A stretch of 64,000 bases of DNA from Acidobacteriaceae bacterium KBS 83 (GCA_000381585.1 KB906741.1:1-64000); one strand, 5' to 3'; numbered from the stretch's first letter, positions 49,833 to 59,115 are shown. The notes: a model not told the origin generated them from the letters alone. Made by a program: numbers and translations.

Positions 49833-50141
49833 ATGGCAAAGCGTCCATCGCCGGAACTGCATGAAGTACTCGCGGCGCTGGGGGATCCAGTGCGCCTGGC
49901 TATCGTGCGCCAGCTGGCGGAGCGAGGCGAGGTCCCATGCGGCGGCTTCGGCCTGGACCTGGCGAAGTCCACGCTGTCGCATCACTTCAAGGTCCTGCGC
50001 GACGCAGGGCTTGTGGGTGCCAGGGCAGAGGGCACGTCGCTGATGAATTACCTGGAACGCGATGCTGTCGAGCGGAGATTTCCCGGCCTGCTCACGAGCG
50101 TCCTCGACACTTCCGCGAAGTCAGTTCGGCGGCGCTCGTAG
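49833..50141 (+). CDS. ArsR/SmtB-type winged-helix regulator
   Basis: 102 aa: LAALGDPVRLAIVRQLAERG (dimer helix and H2), then LAKSTLSHHFKVLRDAGLV (recognition helix) and EGTSLMNYLERDAVERRFPG. No clear metal-binding CxC is present; the single Cys in VPCGG sits where redox-type members have one. It converges on the EamA gene and shares no promoter with it. Confidence 0.9.
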   Translation: MAKRPSPELHEVLAALGDPVRLAIVRQLAERGEVPCGGFGLDLAKSTLSHHFKVLRDAGLVGARAEGTSLMNYLERDAVERRFPGLLTSVLDTSAKSVRRRS

Positions 50142-50159
50142 GCTGCTTGCGAAGCGTCC

Positions 50160-51098
50160 TCATCTCGACGCAGCACTTTCGGTTACGCGCTGCTTCTCTG
50201 GCTGCGCACTCAGCTTCGACAACATGGTTGCCACAACTCCAAGAATGATCATCGCTGCTCCGCCGGCCTGCAGCAGCGAGACGTGCTCACCGCCAAGCGT
50301 GACGCCGACGATCAGTGCGATGAGAGGGTTGACATACGCGTAGCTCGCGACACGGGTGGCCGGTTCGTGATGGATCAGCCAGGTGTAGGACGTGAAGGCC
50401 AGGATAGATGCGCAGGTGACCAGGTAGACGAACGAGATCGTCGTGTGCGACTGCCAAGCCGCGAAGGCTGCCGGAACACGCGGCATCTCTCCGGCGACAG
50501 CCGAGATCACTAGGAGCCCCAGGCTGCCGAGCGCCATCTGAAGTCCCGCGCGCATCGCCTGGTCTTCCGGCAGGGGGAGGGAGCGGCCCCAGAGGGTTGC
50601 AAACGAGAAGACGATGGACCCAGCGATTTCCACAAGTATCCCGCTCAACATGGAATGTTCGAATCCGATGGAGCGCGCTACCAGACAGACGCCGAGAATG
50701 CCGAGCATCGTGGCTATACCAACGGAGAAACGAAGTCGCTGCGTCCGCAGCACGACGACCTCACCCAGCAGAATCCAGATGGGAATCATGGCCGCAATGA
50801 CAGCGGCAGTGCCGGAGGCGATGCGTGTCTCAGCCCAGAAGAGGCAGCCATAACTGCAGGTGAACAGTAGAAGTCCAAGCCACAGGGAACTCTGGAAGGC
50901 TCGGCCGCTGATCGGAGGCCTGTGTCGCCACCAGCTGAAGGCGCACAGTGCCACACCGGCAAAGAGGAAACGAATTGCAGCGGAAAAGAGTGGTGGCGTG
51001 GTCGCGACCATATCGCGGATGGCCAGGAACGATCCGCCCCAGAAGACATAGATCGCTCCGTACGCCAGCAAACGGGTCGTCTTCCGCGACACAGCCAT
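50160..51098 (-). CDS. EamA/DMT superfamily transporter
   Basis: 312 aa from ATG 51098, ten helices in two EamA repeats: AYGAIYVFWGGSFLAIRDMV in the first and WLIHHEPATRVASYAYVNPL in the second, both typical. Metabolite exporter; substrate unknown. The C-terminal tail is polar. Confidence 0.9.
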   Translation of the reverse strand: MAVSRKTTRLLAYGAIYVFWGGSFLAIRDMVATTPPLFSAAIRFLFAGVALCAFSWWRHRPPISGRAFQSSLWLGLLLFTCSYGCLFWAETRIASGTAAVIAAMIPIWILLGEVVVLRTQRLRFSVGIATMLGILGVCLVARSIGFEHSMLSGILVEIAGSIVFSFATLWGRSLPLPEDQAMRAGLQMALGSLGLLVISAVAGEMPRVPAAFAAWQSHTTISFVYLVTCASILAFTSYTWLIHHEPATRVASYAYVNPLIALIVGVTLGGEHVSLLQAGGAAMIILGVVATMLSKLSAQPEKQRVTESAASR

Positions 51099-51278
51099 GG
51101 CTAGAGGATAGTGCAGCCGGAGTGGCGTTCTTACTTGCGGCTGGGGCCGGGCTGCTGCTGCGTGCCCAGTGGTGTCCAGTGCCCGGTAGTCCAATTCCAG
51201 CCTGCGTGCCGAGAGGCCGCGCTGTTACACTCGCTGTTCCCCGCACGCGATCAAAGTTACATAAGGTGGATCAAAACC

Positions 51279-53543
51279 GTGCCCGAGACCACAGAACAGA
51301 CCCAAGCCCCGCAGCAGTTTCAGCCTTTTGTTCCAGCGACCGAGACGCGGCCGGAGCTAACCTTCCGCGCGCTTCTGCTGGGTTCGCTCTTTGGGATTCT
51401 TTTCGGCGCAGTTACCGTCTACGTAGGACTGCGCGCGGGTCTGACGGTCGCGGCGTCGATTCCGATCTCGGTACTTTCCATCAGCGTGCTACGTGCGCTG
51501 GGCCGCGCCTCGATCCTTGAGAACAATATCGTCCAGACCACTGGCAATGCCGGCCAGTCGATCGCGTCCGGCGTCATCTTCACGTTGCCTGCGCTGGTCT
51601 TTCTCGGCTTCGATCTTGAGTACGCGCGCATCTTCTTTCTCGCGCTCATCGGCGGTTGGCTCGGCGTGCTCTTCATGATCCCGCTGCGGCGCCAGCTTAT
51701 CGTGCAGGAGCATGGCACCCTGACGTATCCCGAGGGTACGGCGTGCGCGGATGTGTTGCTCGCCGGCGAGCATGGTGGCTCCTTTGCAAGCCGCGTCTTT
51801 TTTGGCCTGGGGCTCGGCGGAATCTACACGCTCTTCCAGAACGACAACCTCTTTGGTGCATGGCCAGGCACGCCGGACTATCAGCCGAAGTGGCTCAAGG
51901 GCGCGGCGATCCGTGCGGATGTGACGCCGGAGTACCTCGGGGTTGGCTACATCATTGGACCGCGTGTGTCCGGGGTCATCTTCGCGGGCGGCGTCTTCTC
52001 CTGGCTGGTCGTCATGCCGCTTATCTACTTCTTTGGATCGCACCTGCCAGATGCGATCTATCCCGGCACGAAGCCGATCGCGATGATGTCGCCCTCCGAG
52101 TTATGGGCGAGTTACATCCGGCCGATGGGCGCGGGCGCAGTCGCGGCATCAGGCCTTATAACGCTGCTCAAGACGATGCCCACCATCCTCGGCGCACTGC
52201 GCTCCGGCGCGAAAGAGTTCGGCAAGGGTGCGAGCAAAACCGCGGCGCTGCGCACAGATCGGGATCTGCCGATGAGCGTCGTGACCTTCGGCTCCGCCGC
52301 GCTTGTCTTGCTGATGTTCTTCTTCCTTACCTTCCGTCCGGTACCGGGAGCGCAGACCACGCTGCTTTCGAACCTGGCCGCCTCCGTACTCGTAGTTATC
52401 TTCGGGTTTCTATTTGTCACAGTTGCTTCGCGCATCGTTGGGCTCATCGGCAGTTCGGCAAGTCCGGTCTCCGGAATGACGATTGCCACGTTGATGGCTA
52501 CTGCGGCTATCTTCCTGGTGAAAGGGTGGACGGCGCCTGCATTTGGCGCGCTGGCCATTACGATCGGCGGCGTTGTCTGCGTTGCCGCTTCGAATGCCGG
52601 GGATACTTCACAGGATTTGAAGACCGGCTTCCTGATCGGGTCCACGCCGTGGAAGCAGCAACTCGCGTTGATGATTGGCGTGGTTGTGTCCACCTTTGTC
52701 ATTGGCGCCACGTTGAATGTAATGAACAAGGGACTGGAGAAGTTCTACGACACATCGCGCTCTTGGGATATCGCAGTGCCGCACGAAGGGGTCAAGATTC
52801 AGCAGCAGCACTTTCAGCACGCGCGCATCCACGTAATCCATGCTGATAAGACCTCAGGCCCGGTTGTCGGGCAGACATCCGATGAGCGCGACGCGGGACG
52901 ATACGTCTTGCTGAATGCGGTAGGCTCGCACGAACTGGCGGACGGCAAATACCTCTATAACCCCGAGACGCACCGGATCGAGGTGCAGTGGATCCAGGGA
53001 ATCGGCAGCGAGAAGGCGGCGGCGCCGCAGGCCCGGCTGATGGCCACAGTGATCAGCGGCATTCTCAGCCGCCAACTGCCCTGGGGACTCGTCATGCTCG
53101 GTGTCTTCCTGGTGATCGCAGTAGAGCTGTTAGGTATTCGCTCGCTCTCGTTTGCAGTGGGCGCATATCTCTCCATCGCGACGACCTTGGCGATCTTCTG
53201 CGGTGGCGTGGTGCGCTGGATGGTCGACCGCGCAGTCTCGCAAAGCAGCGGCCGAACGGCGGAGACAGAGAGCGAGATCAGCCCGGGATCGCTCTATGCT
53301 TCAGGATTGATCGCTGCCGGGGGAATCGTCGGATTGCTCGGGGTAGCTCTCAAGGCTTACGAGAACTTCTTCGATAAGAGTGACCTGTTGCTCATTCCGG
53401 CAACCAACCCTCTCCACCACGATTGGGTATCTGTGCTGATGTTCGCGCTGCTGGCTTTCTCGCTCTACTACTTCGCGCGCAAACCGCTGGCTCATCCGGT
53501 CGAGCCCATGCCGAACTCAGACGATCCGAAGACAAACGGATAA
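51279..53543 (+). CDS. OPT family oligopeptide/metal-chelate transporter
   Basis: 754 aa from GTG 51279, with AAGGTGG 10 nt upstream; the frame is open further upstream but non-conserved. About 16 helices. OPT signatures: VYVGLRAGLTVAASIPISVLS, QTTGNAGQSIASGVIFTLP and EGTACADVLLAGEHGG. In bacteria the family imports peptides or metal-siderophore-like chelates. Confidence 0.93.
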   Translation: MPETTEQTQAPQQFQPFVPATETRPELTFRALLLGSLFGILFGAVTVYVGLRAGLTVAASIPISVLSISVLRALGRASILENNIVQTTGNAGQSIASGVIFTLPALVFLGFDLEYARIFFLALIGGWLGVLFMIPLRRQLIVQEHGTLTYPEGTACADVLLAGEHGGSFASRVFFGLGLGGIYTLFQNDNLFGAWPGTPDYQPKWLKGAAIRADVTPEYLGVGYIIGPRVSGVIFAGGVFSWLVVMPLIYFFGSHLPDAIYPGTKPIAMMSPSELWASYIRPMGAGAVAASGLITLLKTMPTILGALRSGAKEFGKGASKTAALRTDRDLPMSVVTFGSAALVLLMFFFLTFRPVPGAQTTLLSNLAASVLVVIFGFLFVTVASRIVGLIGSSASPVSGMTIATLMATAAIFLVKGWTAPAFGALAITIGGVVCVAASNAGDTSQDLKTGFLIGSTPWKQQLALMIGVVVSTFVIGATLNVMNKGLEKFYDTSRSWDIAVPHEGVKIQQQHFQHARIHVIHADKTSGPVVGQTSDERDAGRYVLLNAVGSHELADGKYLYNPETHRIEVQWIQGIGSEKAAAPQARLMATVISGILSRQLPWGLVMLGVFLVIAVELLGIRSLSFAVGAYLSIATTLAIFCGGVVRWMVDRAVSQSSGRTAETESEISPGSLYASGLIAAGGIVGLLGVALKAYENFFDKSDLLLIPATNPLHHDWVSVLMFALLAFSLYYFARKPLAHPVEPMPNSDDPKTNG

Positions 53544-53635
53544 CCCCTTCGTTGTACCGGTTCTTACCCCCTGGGGCATGGATGGATGGTTTCTTTTGTC
53601 GCATGCTTGGGATCGCCTCGCAAGGAGAGGCTGTC

Positions 53636-53725
53636 ATGCATAGTGTCATTGTCTCGCTCGCAGTCACCATTCTGCTGCTGTGTCCCACAGGAATCGTAGC
53701 GTGGCTCAAAAAGCGATCCGTGTAG
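53636..53725 (+). CDS. 29-residue membrane peptide
   Basis: Short ORF from ATG 53636 to TAG 53725: MHSVIVSLAVTILLLCPTGI then VAWLKKRSV. It is one hydrophobic helix with a basic end, as in small membrane regulators. The ribosome site AAGGAGAGG (53622-53630) is near-ideal. It follows the OPT gene by 92 bp. Function unknown. Confidence 0.55.
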   Translation: MHSVIVSLAVTILLLCPTGIVAWLKKRSV

Positions 53726-54587
53726 CGCGCTGCCTCACTCCTCCGCCAGCCCACCGATCATCTGCTCCGCAGCGGGCCACTCCAACCGCCTCGCCGCTCA
53801 AAAATCTTCATTCCGCAAGTGCAACCCACAGCACCTGCCCGAAAAAGCAGCGGGGGCGCACCGTGCCTCGTGCAAGAGGACAACTTTTTCTATTGCGATT
53901 CACATCCTTTCAACAATCGCAAAAACGCGGAACCTCATACAGAGCGCGATCTGCGCAATTTTCTGCGAAACGCAACCGCAAAAACGCGCGCAAGTTCGCC
54001 GCATCTTCTCCGTTGCGTAGTTGTCCCTCTCTGCTTAGTCTCGGGAACGTTGTCGAGGAATCGACAACGCAGCTTTCGCCTTTTTTGACTGACAACTTGA
54101 GTTTGAGCAGGGCGCGTTTTCGGCGTGTGCGCAACCCATTGCTCCTGAATGTATAGAACGGAAACGGAAGCAGGCGCAGCCTCTCCTGTCGAGAGCGCTC
54201 GATCCAGCGGTCCCAGATTCTATAGAGCAGGGCAAACGGGAAGCTCGTCGTGGCTGGTCGCAGTCCGGCATTTCCGGCATGCAGTTGCCGGTAGGCCCGG
54301 ACCCATGTCCACACGAGGGGCGCTGGCAACCATGCCCTTTCCGTCCTCTGCTCTCCGCAACTGGGCCCTGTGCGCCCGGATTGACAGCGGCGCCGCGAAC
54401 AGCGGACGGGAGATGCCTCCAGGCAAGCCCATTCCGTACGTGGACAGAGCCACTTTGTCTTCCATAGCGTGGGGCCGGTCTGCGGCAACGGCCAACCTCT
54501 CCGGGAGCCGCACGCCGGTCGTGTATTCACGGTCGCCGGCCGTCCCCGGAACTGCTCGCCCCGCCTGGCGGGGCAGAAGGGAAGTTT
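53726..54587. other. long intergenic region with an RNA-like hairpin
   Basis: 862 bp without a convincing protein gene; open frames here are short, Arg/Ser-rich and lack ribosome sites. Composition changes around 53900-54010, with repeated CGCAAAAACGCG-like words. A perfect 9-bp hairpin CGTTGTCGA (54048-54056) / TCGACAACG (54061-54069) has a GGAA (GNRA) loop and is followed 10 bases later by TTTTTT. A small RNA is possible. A GC-rich hairpin (54559-54575) precedes the response-regulator start. Confidence 0.45.
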
Positions 54588-55034
54588 ATGAGGCCACGCA
54601 AGACCATCCTCTGCGTCGACGACAACGAGCAGGCGCTATCCGTTCGCAAATTCATGCTGGAGACGCGCGGTTACCGCGTGTTGACCGCCCACACGGCCGT
54701 CGGCGCACTCGAGATCTTCGCTGCGGGGAACGTAGACCTAGTGTTGAGCGACCTCATCATGCCCCAGATGGACGGCAACGAGCTGGTGCGTCGCATGAAA
54801 TCCATCGCCCCGGAAGTGCCGACCATCATCTTGAGCGGAAGTGTGAAGAATTTTGAACGGGCCAGCAGCGCCGATGCGTTTTTGCCCAAGGGAGCCTGCA
54901 CCCCACTCGAGGTGCTGGAGCGGATCCGGGTGATGATCGCGCGTAAGCGCGGACCGCGCAAGGCACAGCACCGCGACAACGAGATAGCTGTACTGCCAGC
55001 GATGACGCACGATGCTGTGACAGCGGCAGGCTAA
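54588..55034 (+). CDS. single-domain response regulator
   Basis: 148 aa from ATG 54588. CheY-like receiver: ILCVDDNEQ (acidic pocket), DLVLSDLIMPQMDG (phospho-acceptor Asp about 53), LSGS (Thr/Ser switch) and LPKGA (Lys). The C-terminal 30 residues are basic/polar with no output domain. No histidine kinase is adjacent. It is 40 bp upstream of the ABC ATPase gene. Confidence 0.92.
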   Translation: MRPRKTILCVDDNEQALSVRKFMLETRGYRVLTAHTAVGALEIFAAGNVDLVLSDLIMPQMDGNELVRRMKSIAPEVPTIILSGSVKNFERASSADAFLPKGACTPLEVLERIRVMIARKRGPRKAQHRDNEIAVLPAMTHDAVTAAG

Positions 55035-55074
55035 GCCAGACCATCACATACCAGCGGGACGATACAATCGGAAG

Positions 55075-55794
55075 GTGCCGCCGATCATTGTTGCTCAAGG
55101 TTTAAGCAAGGTCTATCGTTCCGGGCGCATTGTCGTTCCAGCACTCAATGACGTGTCATTCGCCGTGGAACGCGGCGAGTACGTTTCGATTGTGGGGCCA
55201 TCCGGCAGCGGTAAGTCCACGCTCTTCTACCTGCTGGGTGGACTCACGCGAGCGACGTCCGGCACCGTTCTGATTGATGGGGTTGACTTCGCCAGTCTGC
55301 CGGACGCCGAGCGTACCGCTGTCCGCGGCCGCAAAATCGGCTTCGTCTTTCAGAAGTTCAATCTGTTGCCAACGCTGTCGGCGCGTAGCAATATCGAGAT
55401 CGCCTACGAAATCAGCGGCAGGCAGAGCGGAGGCAAGCAGCCACCGCTGGACGAGAAATTTCTCGTATACCTCGCAGAACTGCTGGGCATTGGCGGCCGT
55501 CTGGACCATCGCCCGTCGGAGCTCTCGGGCGGCGAGCAGCAGCGTGTCGCCATTGCGCGGGCTCTGATCACGCGACCGGCGCTGGTGCTCGCAGACGAAC
55601 CGACCGGGAATCTCGATACCGCCAATTCGGATACAGTGCTGTCTATGCTGCGGCGTTCGAACCAGGAGTTCCAGCAGACAGTGCTCATGATCACGCACAA
55701 TCCTGAGGCGGCTGAGATCGGAGACCGCATTCTGCATATGCGGGACGGTCATCTGCTCGAGCAGAGTTCCGAGGCGATGAGCGTATCCCACTGA
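55075..55794 (+). CDS. ABC transporter ATP-binding protein, LolD/MacB type
   Basis: 239 aa from GTG 55075. Walker A GPSGSGKST, GFVFQKFNLLPTLSARSNIEI (Q-loop, characteristic of LolD/MacB/FtsE), SGGEQQRVAIARAL, Walker B VLADEPTGNLDT and the MITHNPEAA switch. No cognate FtsX/MacB-type permease is beside it, so it is an orphan; it sits between two response regulators. Confidence 0.93.
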   Translation: MPPIIVAQGLSKVYRSGRIVVPALNDVSFAVERGEYVSIVGPSGSGKSTLFYLLGGLTRATSGTVLIDGVDFASLPDAERTAVRGRKIGFVFQKFNLLPTLSARSNIEIAYEISGRQSGGKQPPLDEKFLVYLAELLGIGGRLDHRPSELSGGEQQRVAIARALITRPALVLADEPTGNLDTANSDTVLSMLRRSNQEFQQTVLMITHNPEAAEIGDRILHMRDGHLLEQSSEAMSVSH

Positions 55795-55800
55795 ACTCAG

Positions 55801-55832
55801 CCGATTCGGCCGCAGGAGGATTCGGCCGCAGG
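55801..55832. repeat. two-copy 16-bp tandem repeat
   Basis: ATTCGGCCGCAGGAGG is repeated twice back to back (roughly 55803-55834) just after the ABC ATPase stop. It is probably a local duplication. Confidence 0.7.
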
Positions 55833-55886
55833 AGGTTGTCGAGATGAGCCACCGTCCCGGCAAGCCTCGCCTGCCGGATATTCGAA

Positions 55887-56375
55887 CTAGGCAGTTGCCC
55901 CGGTTGTTATGGCAGAAACTGCCGCCTTCGATACGGCAGCATTGACGTGGACCCGGACGCCGCCGGTGCTGCGTGATCCGAGAGCGCGGCCTATGACATC
56001 ACACAGCCTTTGCGGGTGGAAGGGCTTCACCACGATGTCGGTAGCACCGAGCGCCAGCAGACGATCCAGATCAGCGGCAAATGCTGTGAACAGTATGACG
56101 GGAATATCCCGAGTCCAAGGATCTGCCCGCAACAACTGCAACACGGTCTCTCCGCTCAAATCTGGCAGCCTCATATCAAGAAGGATTGCGTCGGGTCGAT
56201 GCGTGCGTGCTGCCTCGACGCCCTCGCGGCCGGCGCTGGCTTCGACAACATTCCCCATGCCGTGGGTAACCAGAACAAGATTGGTTATGGTGCGGATATC
56301 ACGATCGTCGTCAATCAACAAGATTTTGGGCTGCGCAATCTCTTCAGGAATACGGCTGAACAAGAATTTGAGCAT
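55887..56375 (-). CDS. single-domain response regulator
   Basis: 162 aa from ATG 56375 (GAGG upstream). KILLIDDDRDIR (pocket), DAILLDMRLPDLSG (Asp about 64), ILFTAFAADLDRLLALGATD (Thr and the alpha4 face) and VVKPFHPQRL. An Ala/Val-rich tail follows; there is no output domain. Convergent with the ABC ATPase gene. Cognate kinase not in the window. Confidence 0.92.
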   Translation of the reverse strand: MLKFLFSRIPEEIAQPKILLIDDDRDIRTITNLVLVTHGMGNVVEASAGREGVEAARTHRPDAILLDMRLPDLSGETVLQLLRADPWTRDIPVILFTAFAADLDRLLALGATDIVVKPFHPQRLCDVIGRALGSRSTGGVRVHVNAAVSKAAVSAITTGATA

Positions 56376-56788
56376 CTGTTCCTCTTTTGGGCCTAAATGC
56401 AAGCGAGGTGCACTTCCGGGCATCAACAACAGTTGCGACTGTAATGGAAAGAATTTCCTGCCAGTCAGAAAACGTGCTTTCCAACTGGCTGCGGGTAATC
56501 TCTTACGGAGTACGGAACTGGGAGGTAGAGGGACCCGTTTCGGTCACTTCCAGGGTTGCAGCCTTAGCCAACGGCTGAATCGCAATTCGCAATAATCCCA
56601 GGCACGTCATAGAAGAACTCAGGAGGCATCATTGAGAGCGGCATCTTCAGTCGACCCGGGTGTTGCGGCCGCCAACAGTGCGTCGCAGAGGCCCGATTCT
56701 CGGTGGTTAAGGCCAATTCTCGGTGCAAGGGCCATCAGTCCGAACGGATCCCGTCGCTCCGCTCACTGAGTGAATGGACAGGCGTGAA
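56376..56788. other. intergenic region upstream of the tRNA genes
   Basis: About 410 bp with no gene that I can support. Around 56690-56740 the phrase ATTCTCGGTG occurs twice in similar context, a small imperfect direct repeat. Confidence 0.5.
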
Positions 56789-56817
56789 TTGACCCGTCCC
56801 TCGAGCGCCGATATACT
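56789..56817 (+). promoter_or_regulatory. sigma-70-type promoter of tRNA-Gly
   Basis: TTGACC (56789-56794), a 17-bp spacer, then TATACT (56812-56817). The predicted start is about 7-8 bp before the tRNA. Near consensus for a housekeeping promoter. Confidence 0.85.
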
Positions 56818-56831
56818 CAGCAAGTACTTCA

Positions 56832-56906
56832 GCGGGAGTAGCTCAGTGGTAGAGCATCGCCTTGCCAAGGCGAGGGTCGCGGGTTCAAGTCCCGTCTCCC
56901 GCTCCA
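56832..56906 (+). tRNA. tRNA-Gly(GCC)
   Basis: GCGGGAG acceptor arm pairs with CTCCCGC, D-loop AGCTCAGTGGTAGAGC, anticodon stem-loop with GCC in CTTGCCAAG, T-arm CGGGTTCAAGTCCCG, and an encoded CCA at 56904-56906. Confidence 0.97.
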
Positions 56907-56976
56907 GATAGCGGTCAAGCCGCTATCGTGCCGGCGTGACGACTGGCCACACCGCACCACATCCTCTCCGCAAGAC

Positions 56977-57051
56977 GGCGCGGTACCCAAGTGGTAAGGG
57001 AGAGGTCTGCAAAACCTTTATGCGTGAGTTCGATTCTCACCCGCGCCTCCA
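56977..57051 (+). tRNA. tRNA-Cys(GCA)
   Basis: GGCGCGG acceptor pairs with CCGCGCC, anticodon GCA in GTCTGCAAAAC, T-loop GAGTTCGATTCTC, CCA encoded at 57049-57051. The integrase gene begins 76 bp beyond, so the 3' end of this gene is the likely integration site. Confidence 0.95.
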
Positions 57052-57126
57052 ATCTTTTCAATGGTTTACGTTCAGGCACCCATAAGGCTAATTCCCTCCT
57101 CGTGGGGACTTTTTGCATTTGGCTCT

Positions 57127-58233
57127 TTACTGCGTCATCGCGGGCTGGTCTTTCTCAAAAGCAGCAATCTGCTGAGCCGCGTTGAACTTTTCTAGTTGCT
57201 CCATTGCCTTCGCCTGAGTTGGGTGAGCATAGCGAAGCACCATTTGGATTCTCGAGTGACCTAACATCGCGGCTAGCGTCACAAGGTCGATGCCAGACAT
57301 GGCGGCGCGTGTCGCCCATGTGTGGCGCAGATCGTACAAGCGGAGCGGCGCAATCTTGCTGTCCTTTACTGCGCGGTCGTGCGCATTGTTAACCTTCGGA
57401 ATGGGACGCTTGGAATCGGCCTCGCATGGAAATACGTACGCGGTTTCTAAACCGGTCATTCTTCGCTTGAGCACTTCTACCGCCGCAGAAGTCAGAGTTA
57501 ACAGCCGACGCGCAGCCATTGTCTTGCTGTGGGGAACCTGTATGGTTCGCCGTTCCAAGTCCACGTTCTCAGGCCGGATAGTGTATACCTCCTCGGGGCG
57601 CATACCCGTCTCAAGGATGAGCCGCGCAATGTCTCGGAGCACTGGGGATGTCTTCTCGAAGTAAGTACGCTCTTCAGCATGAGACAGAACCCGCGTCTGC
57701 TGGTTGTTCTCGGCCAGAAGCTTCACCCGGCTTACGGGGTTCTTCATCACAACATCGGCCTTAATGATGAAGTTGAAAAGAGCCTTCAGGCAGGCCAATT
57801 CACGATTGACCGTTGCGGGATGGAGCCTCTTCTTCGTCAGTACCCGGCCCCTTTTGCTGCGCGCCGTCTTGAACTCACCCCGATCGTGTTGTCTTGAATC
57901 GCTCGACCTCTTCCGGGGTGATCTTATCGAGGGGAGTGTCTCCAAGTATCGAAGCAGAGCAAGAGTGCTCACCTTGTAGCGCGTATGAGTGCGCGGGTGC
58001 GCGGCGTGCTCTTCCTCAGACCATTGCAGGAATTCGCTCATGCTTGAGCGAAAGCCGGGTATAGGCTTGCGCTCCGTAATGCCTACTTCGCCTTTATTGA
58101 GTGCCGTCCGAAATGCTCTCTCGATGTCCTCCGCGTTCCTGCAATTCCTAACACCCGTGCTTTTGCGATACCGCCGCCCGTGATGCCAGAACTCGAACCA
58201 ATAGATGCCGCCGCCCCGCTTGAACACTGACAT
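57127..58233 (-). CDS. int: tyrosine recombinase/phage-type integrase with a compensated double frameshift
   Basis: 368 aa from ATG 58233 (AAAGGAGAG upstream). Catalytic residues: Arg in ETGMRPEEVYTIRPEN (about 230), Lys region PHSKTMAARRLL, His-x-x-Arg in LRLYDLRHTWATR (about 305), His in LGHSRI and Tyr in LRYAHPTQ (about 338). In the core-binding domain (about nt 57880-57945) the translated frame gives SIRSPRKRSSDSRQHDRG. The shifted frame reads GDTPLDKITPEEVERFKTTR, which is the expected family sequence, so two opposite one-base shifts flank this stretch. The gene lies just beyond tRNA-Cys, pointing to site-specific integration. Confidence 0.9.
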   Translation of the reverse strand: MSVFKRGGGIYWFEFWHHGRRYRKSTGVRNCRNAEDIERAFRTALNKGEVGITERKPIPGFRSSMSEFLQWSEEEHAAHPRTHTRYKVSTLALLRYLETLPSIRSPRKRSSDSRQHDRGEFKTARSKRGRVLTKKRLHPATVNRELACLKALFNFIIKADVVMKNPVSRVKLLAENNQQTRVLSHAEERTYFEKTSPVLRDIARLILETGMRPEEVYTIRPENVDLERRTIQVPHSKTMAARRLLTLTSAAVEVLKRRMTGLETAYVFPCEADSKRPIPKVNNAHDRAVKDSKIAPLRLYDLRHTWATRAAMSGIDLVTLAAMLGHSRIQMVLRYAHPTQAKAMEQLEKFNAAQQIAAFEKDQPAMTQ

Positions 58234-58235
58234 TC

Positions 58236-58994
58236 TTATTTGCTCTCCTTTCTCGTGGTTCGTCCTGTTTGTGGTGGCCCGGAGTTCGATTTCCCGGCTG
58301 ACGCCTTCGCCCGCTTTCGTTCGTTGTAGCTTCGTACTGATTGCAGATGAGCACAGTCTGTATCGCAAAAGAGCTTTGCGCGCTTGCTTTCCAGCTTGAA
58401 TACCTTGCCGCAGTCTTCACGCGCGCAACGTCGCCAAGGAAATCCGTCCAGGCGGTCCAAAAAAAACGATGCTCTCATTGCATCCTGAATGTCCTTGCAG
58501 CGAACGATTACAGTCGGCGGTTGGTGAAACGTCATTTCCATCGGAAGCGGCTGCCATAGATACCAATCTTGCAAGAGCGTGCGCATTTGCTCATTCGTGG
58601 AAGCCTTCTTAATGCTCCAAACCTCTCTCGACAATAAAGCGTCCTGGTAGAAATCACGTTGGCGGGCCAGATGCGAGAACGTAATCGTCGTTGGATCGGT
58701 CCCAAGATGCTCGTTGATCTGCCAGGGACCATACGCCTGGAAAAAAGCCAATGCCTGAGCTGCATCCTTAACGGAAAACAAAGCCTCCCTGATATCGAAA
58801 ACATTGAAATCTGTCGGCTTCAAAGACCAGCTCTTTGAGCCATCCGGCCGGACGACTGGGGTGTTCTGCCAAGAGAATTTGAAAACGGGATCAGCATCAT
58901 TGCTCATGCTCACATCCCAACCTCCCCGCGTTTCCAGGAAGGGCCTGATTGGGAGTGTGTAGACCTTCTTTGACATGAAGTTTGTCTTGTTCAT
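58236..58994 (-). CDS. CGNR-like zinc-finger protein of the mobile element
   Basis: 252 aa from ATG 58994. The C-terminal CGNR-type finger is WRRCAREDCGKVFKLESKRA then LFCDTDC with a basic tail (CxxxxC...CxxxC), probably DNA binding. The N-terminal 190 residues have no fold I recognise. Its TAA lies two bases before the integrase ATG, so the two genes are probably co-translated. Proteins of this style are frequent beside integrases in acidobacterial islands (my impression). Confidence 0.75.
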   Translation of the reverse strand: MNKTNFMSKKVYTLPIRPFLETRGGWDVSMSNDADPVFKFSWQNTPVVRPDGSKSWSLKPTDFNVFDIREALFSVKDAAQALAFFQAYGPWQINEHLGTDPTTITFSHLARQRDFYQDALLSREVWSIKKASTNEQMRTLLQDWYLWQPLPMEMTFHQPPTVIVRCKDIQDAMRASFFLDRLDGFPWRRCAREDCGKVFKLESKRAKLFCDTDCAHLQSVRSYNERKRAKASAGKSNSGPPQTGRTTRKESK

Positions 58995-59115
58995 ATCAAA
59001 ACTATGGCTATACAGTCGCATGCAAGGGACAACTTGTAAAGCGGAAACGGGCCAAGACCAGCCCGGGGTTCCCAATCCGCTGCAAGGTGCCGCTTAGGAA
59101 AAGGGAGAACGGGAC

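Noticed and set aside
53680-54156. 158-codon open frame as a gene
   Set aside because: Arg/Ser/Pro-rich, no start signal, overlaps the 29-residue ORF and the hairpin; composition looks non-coding.
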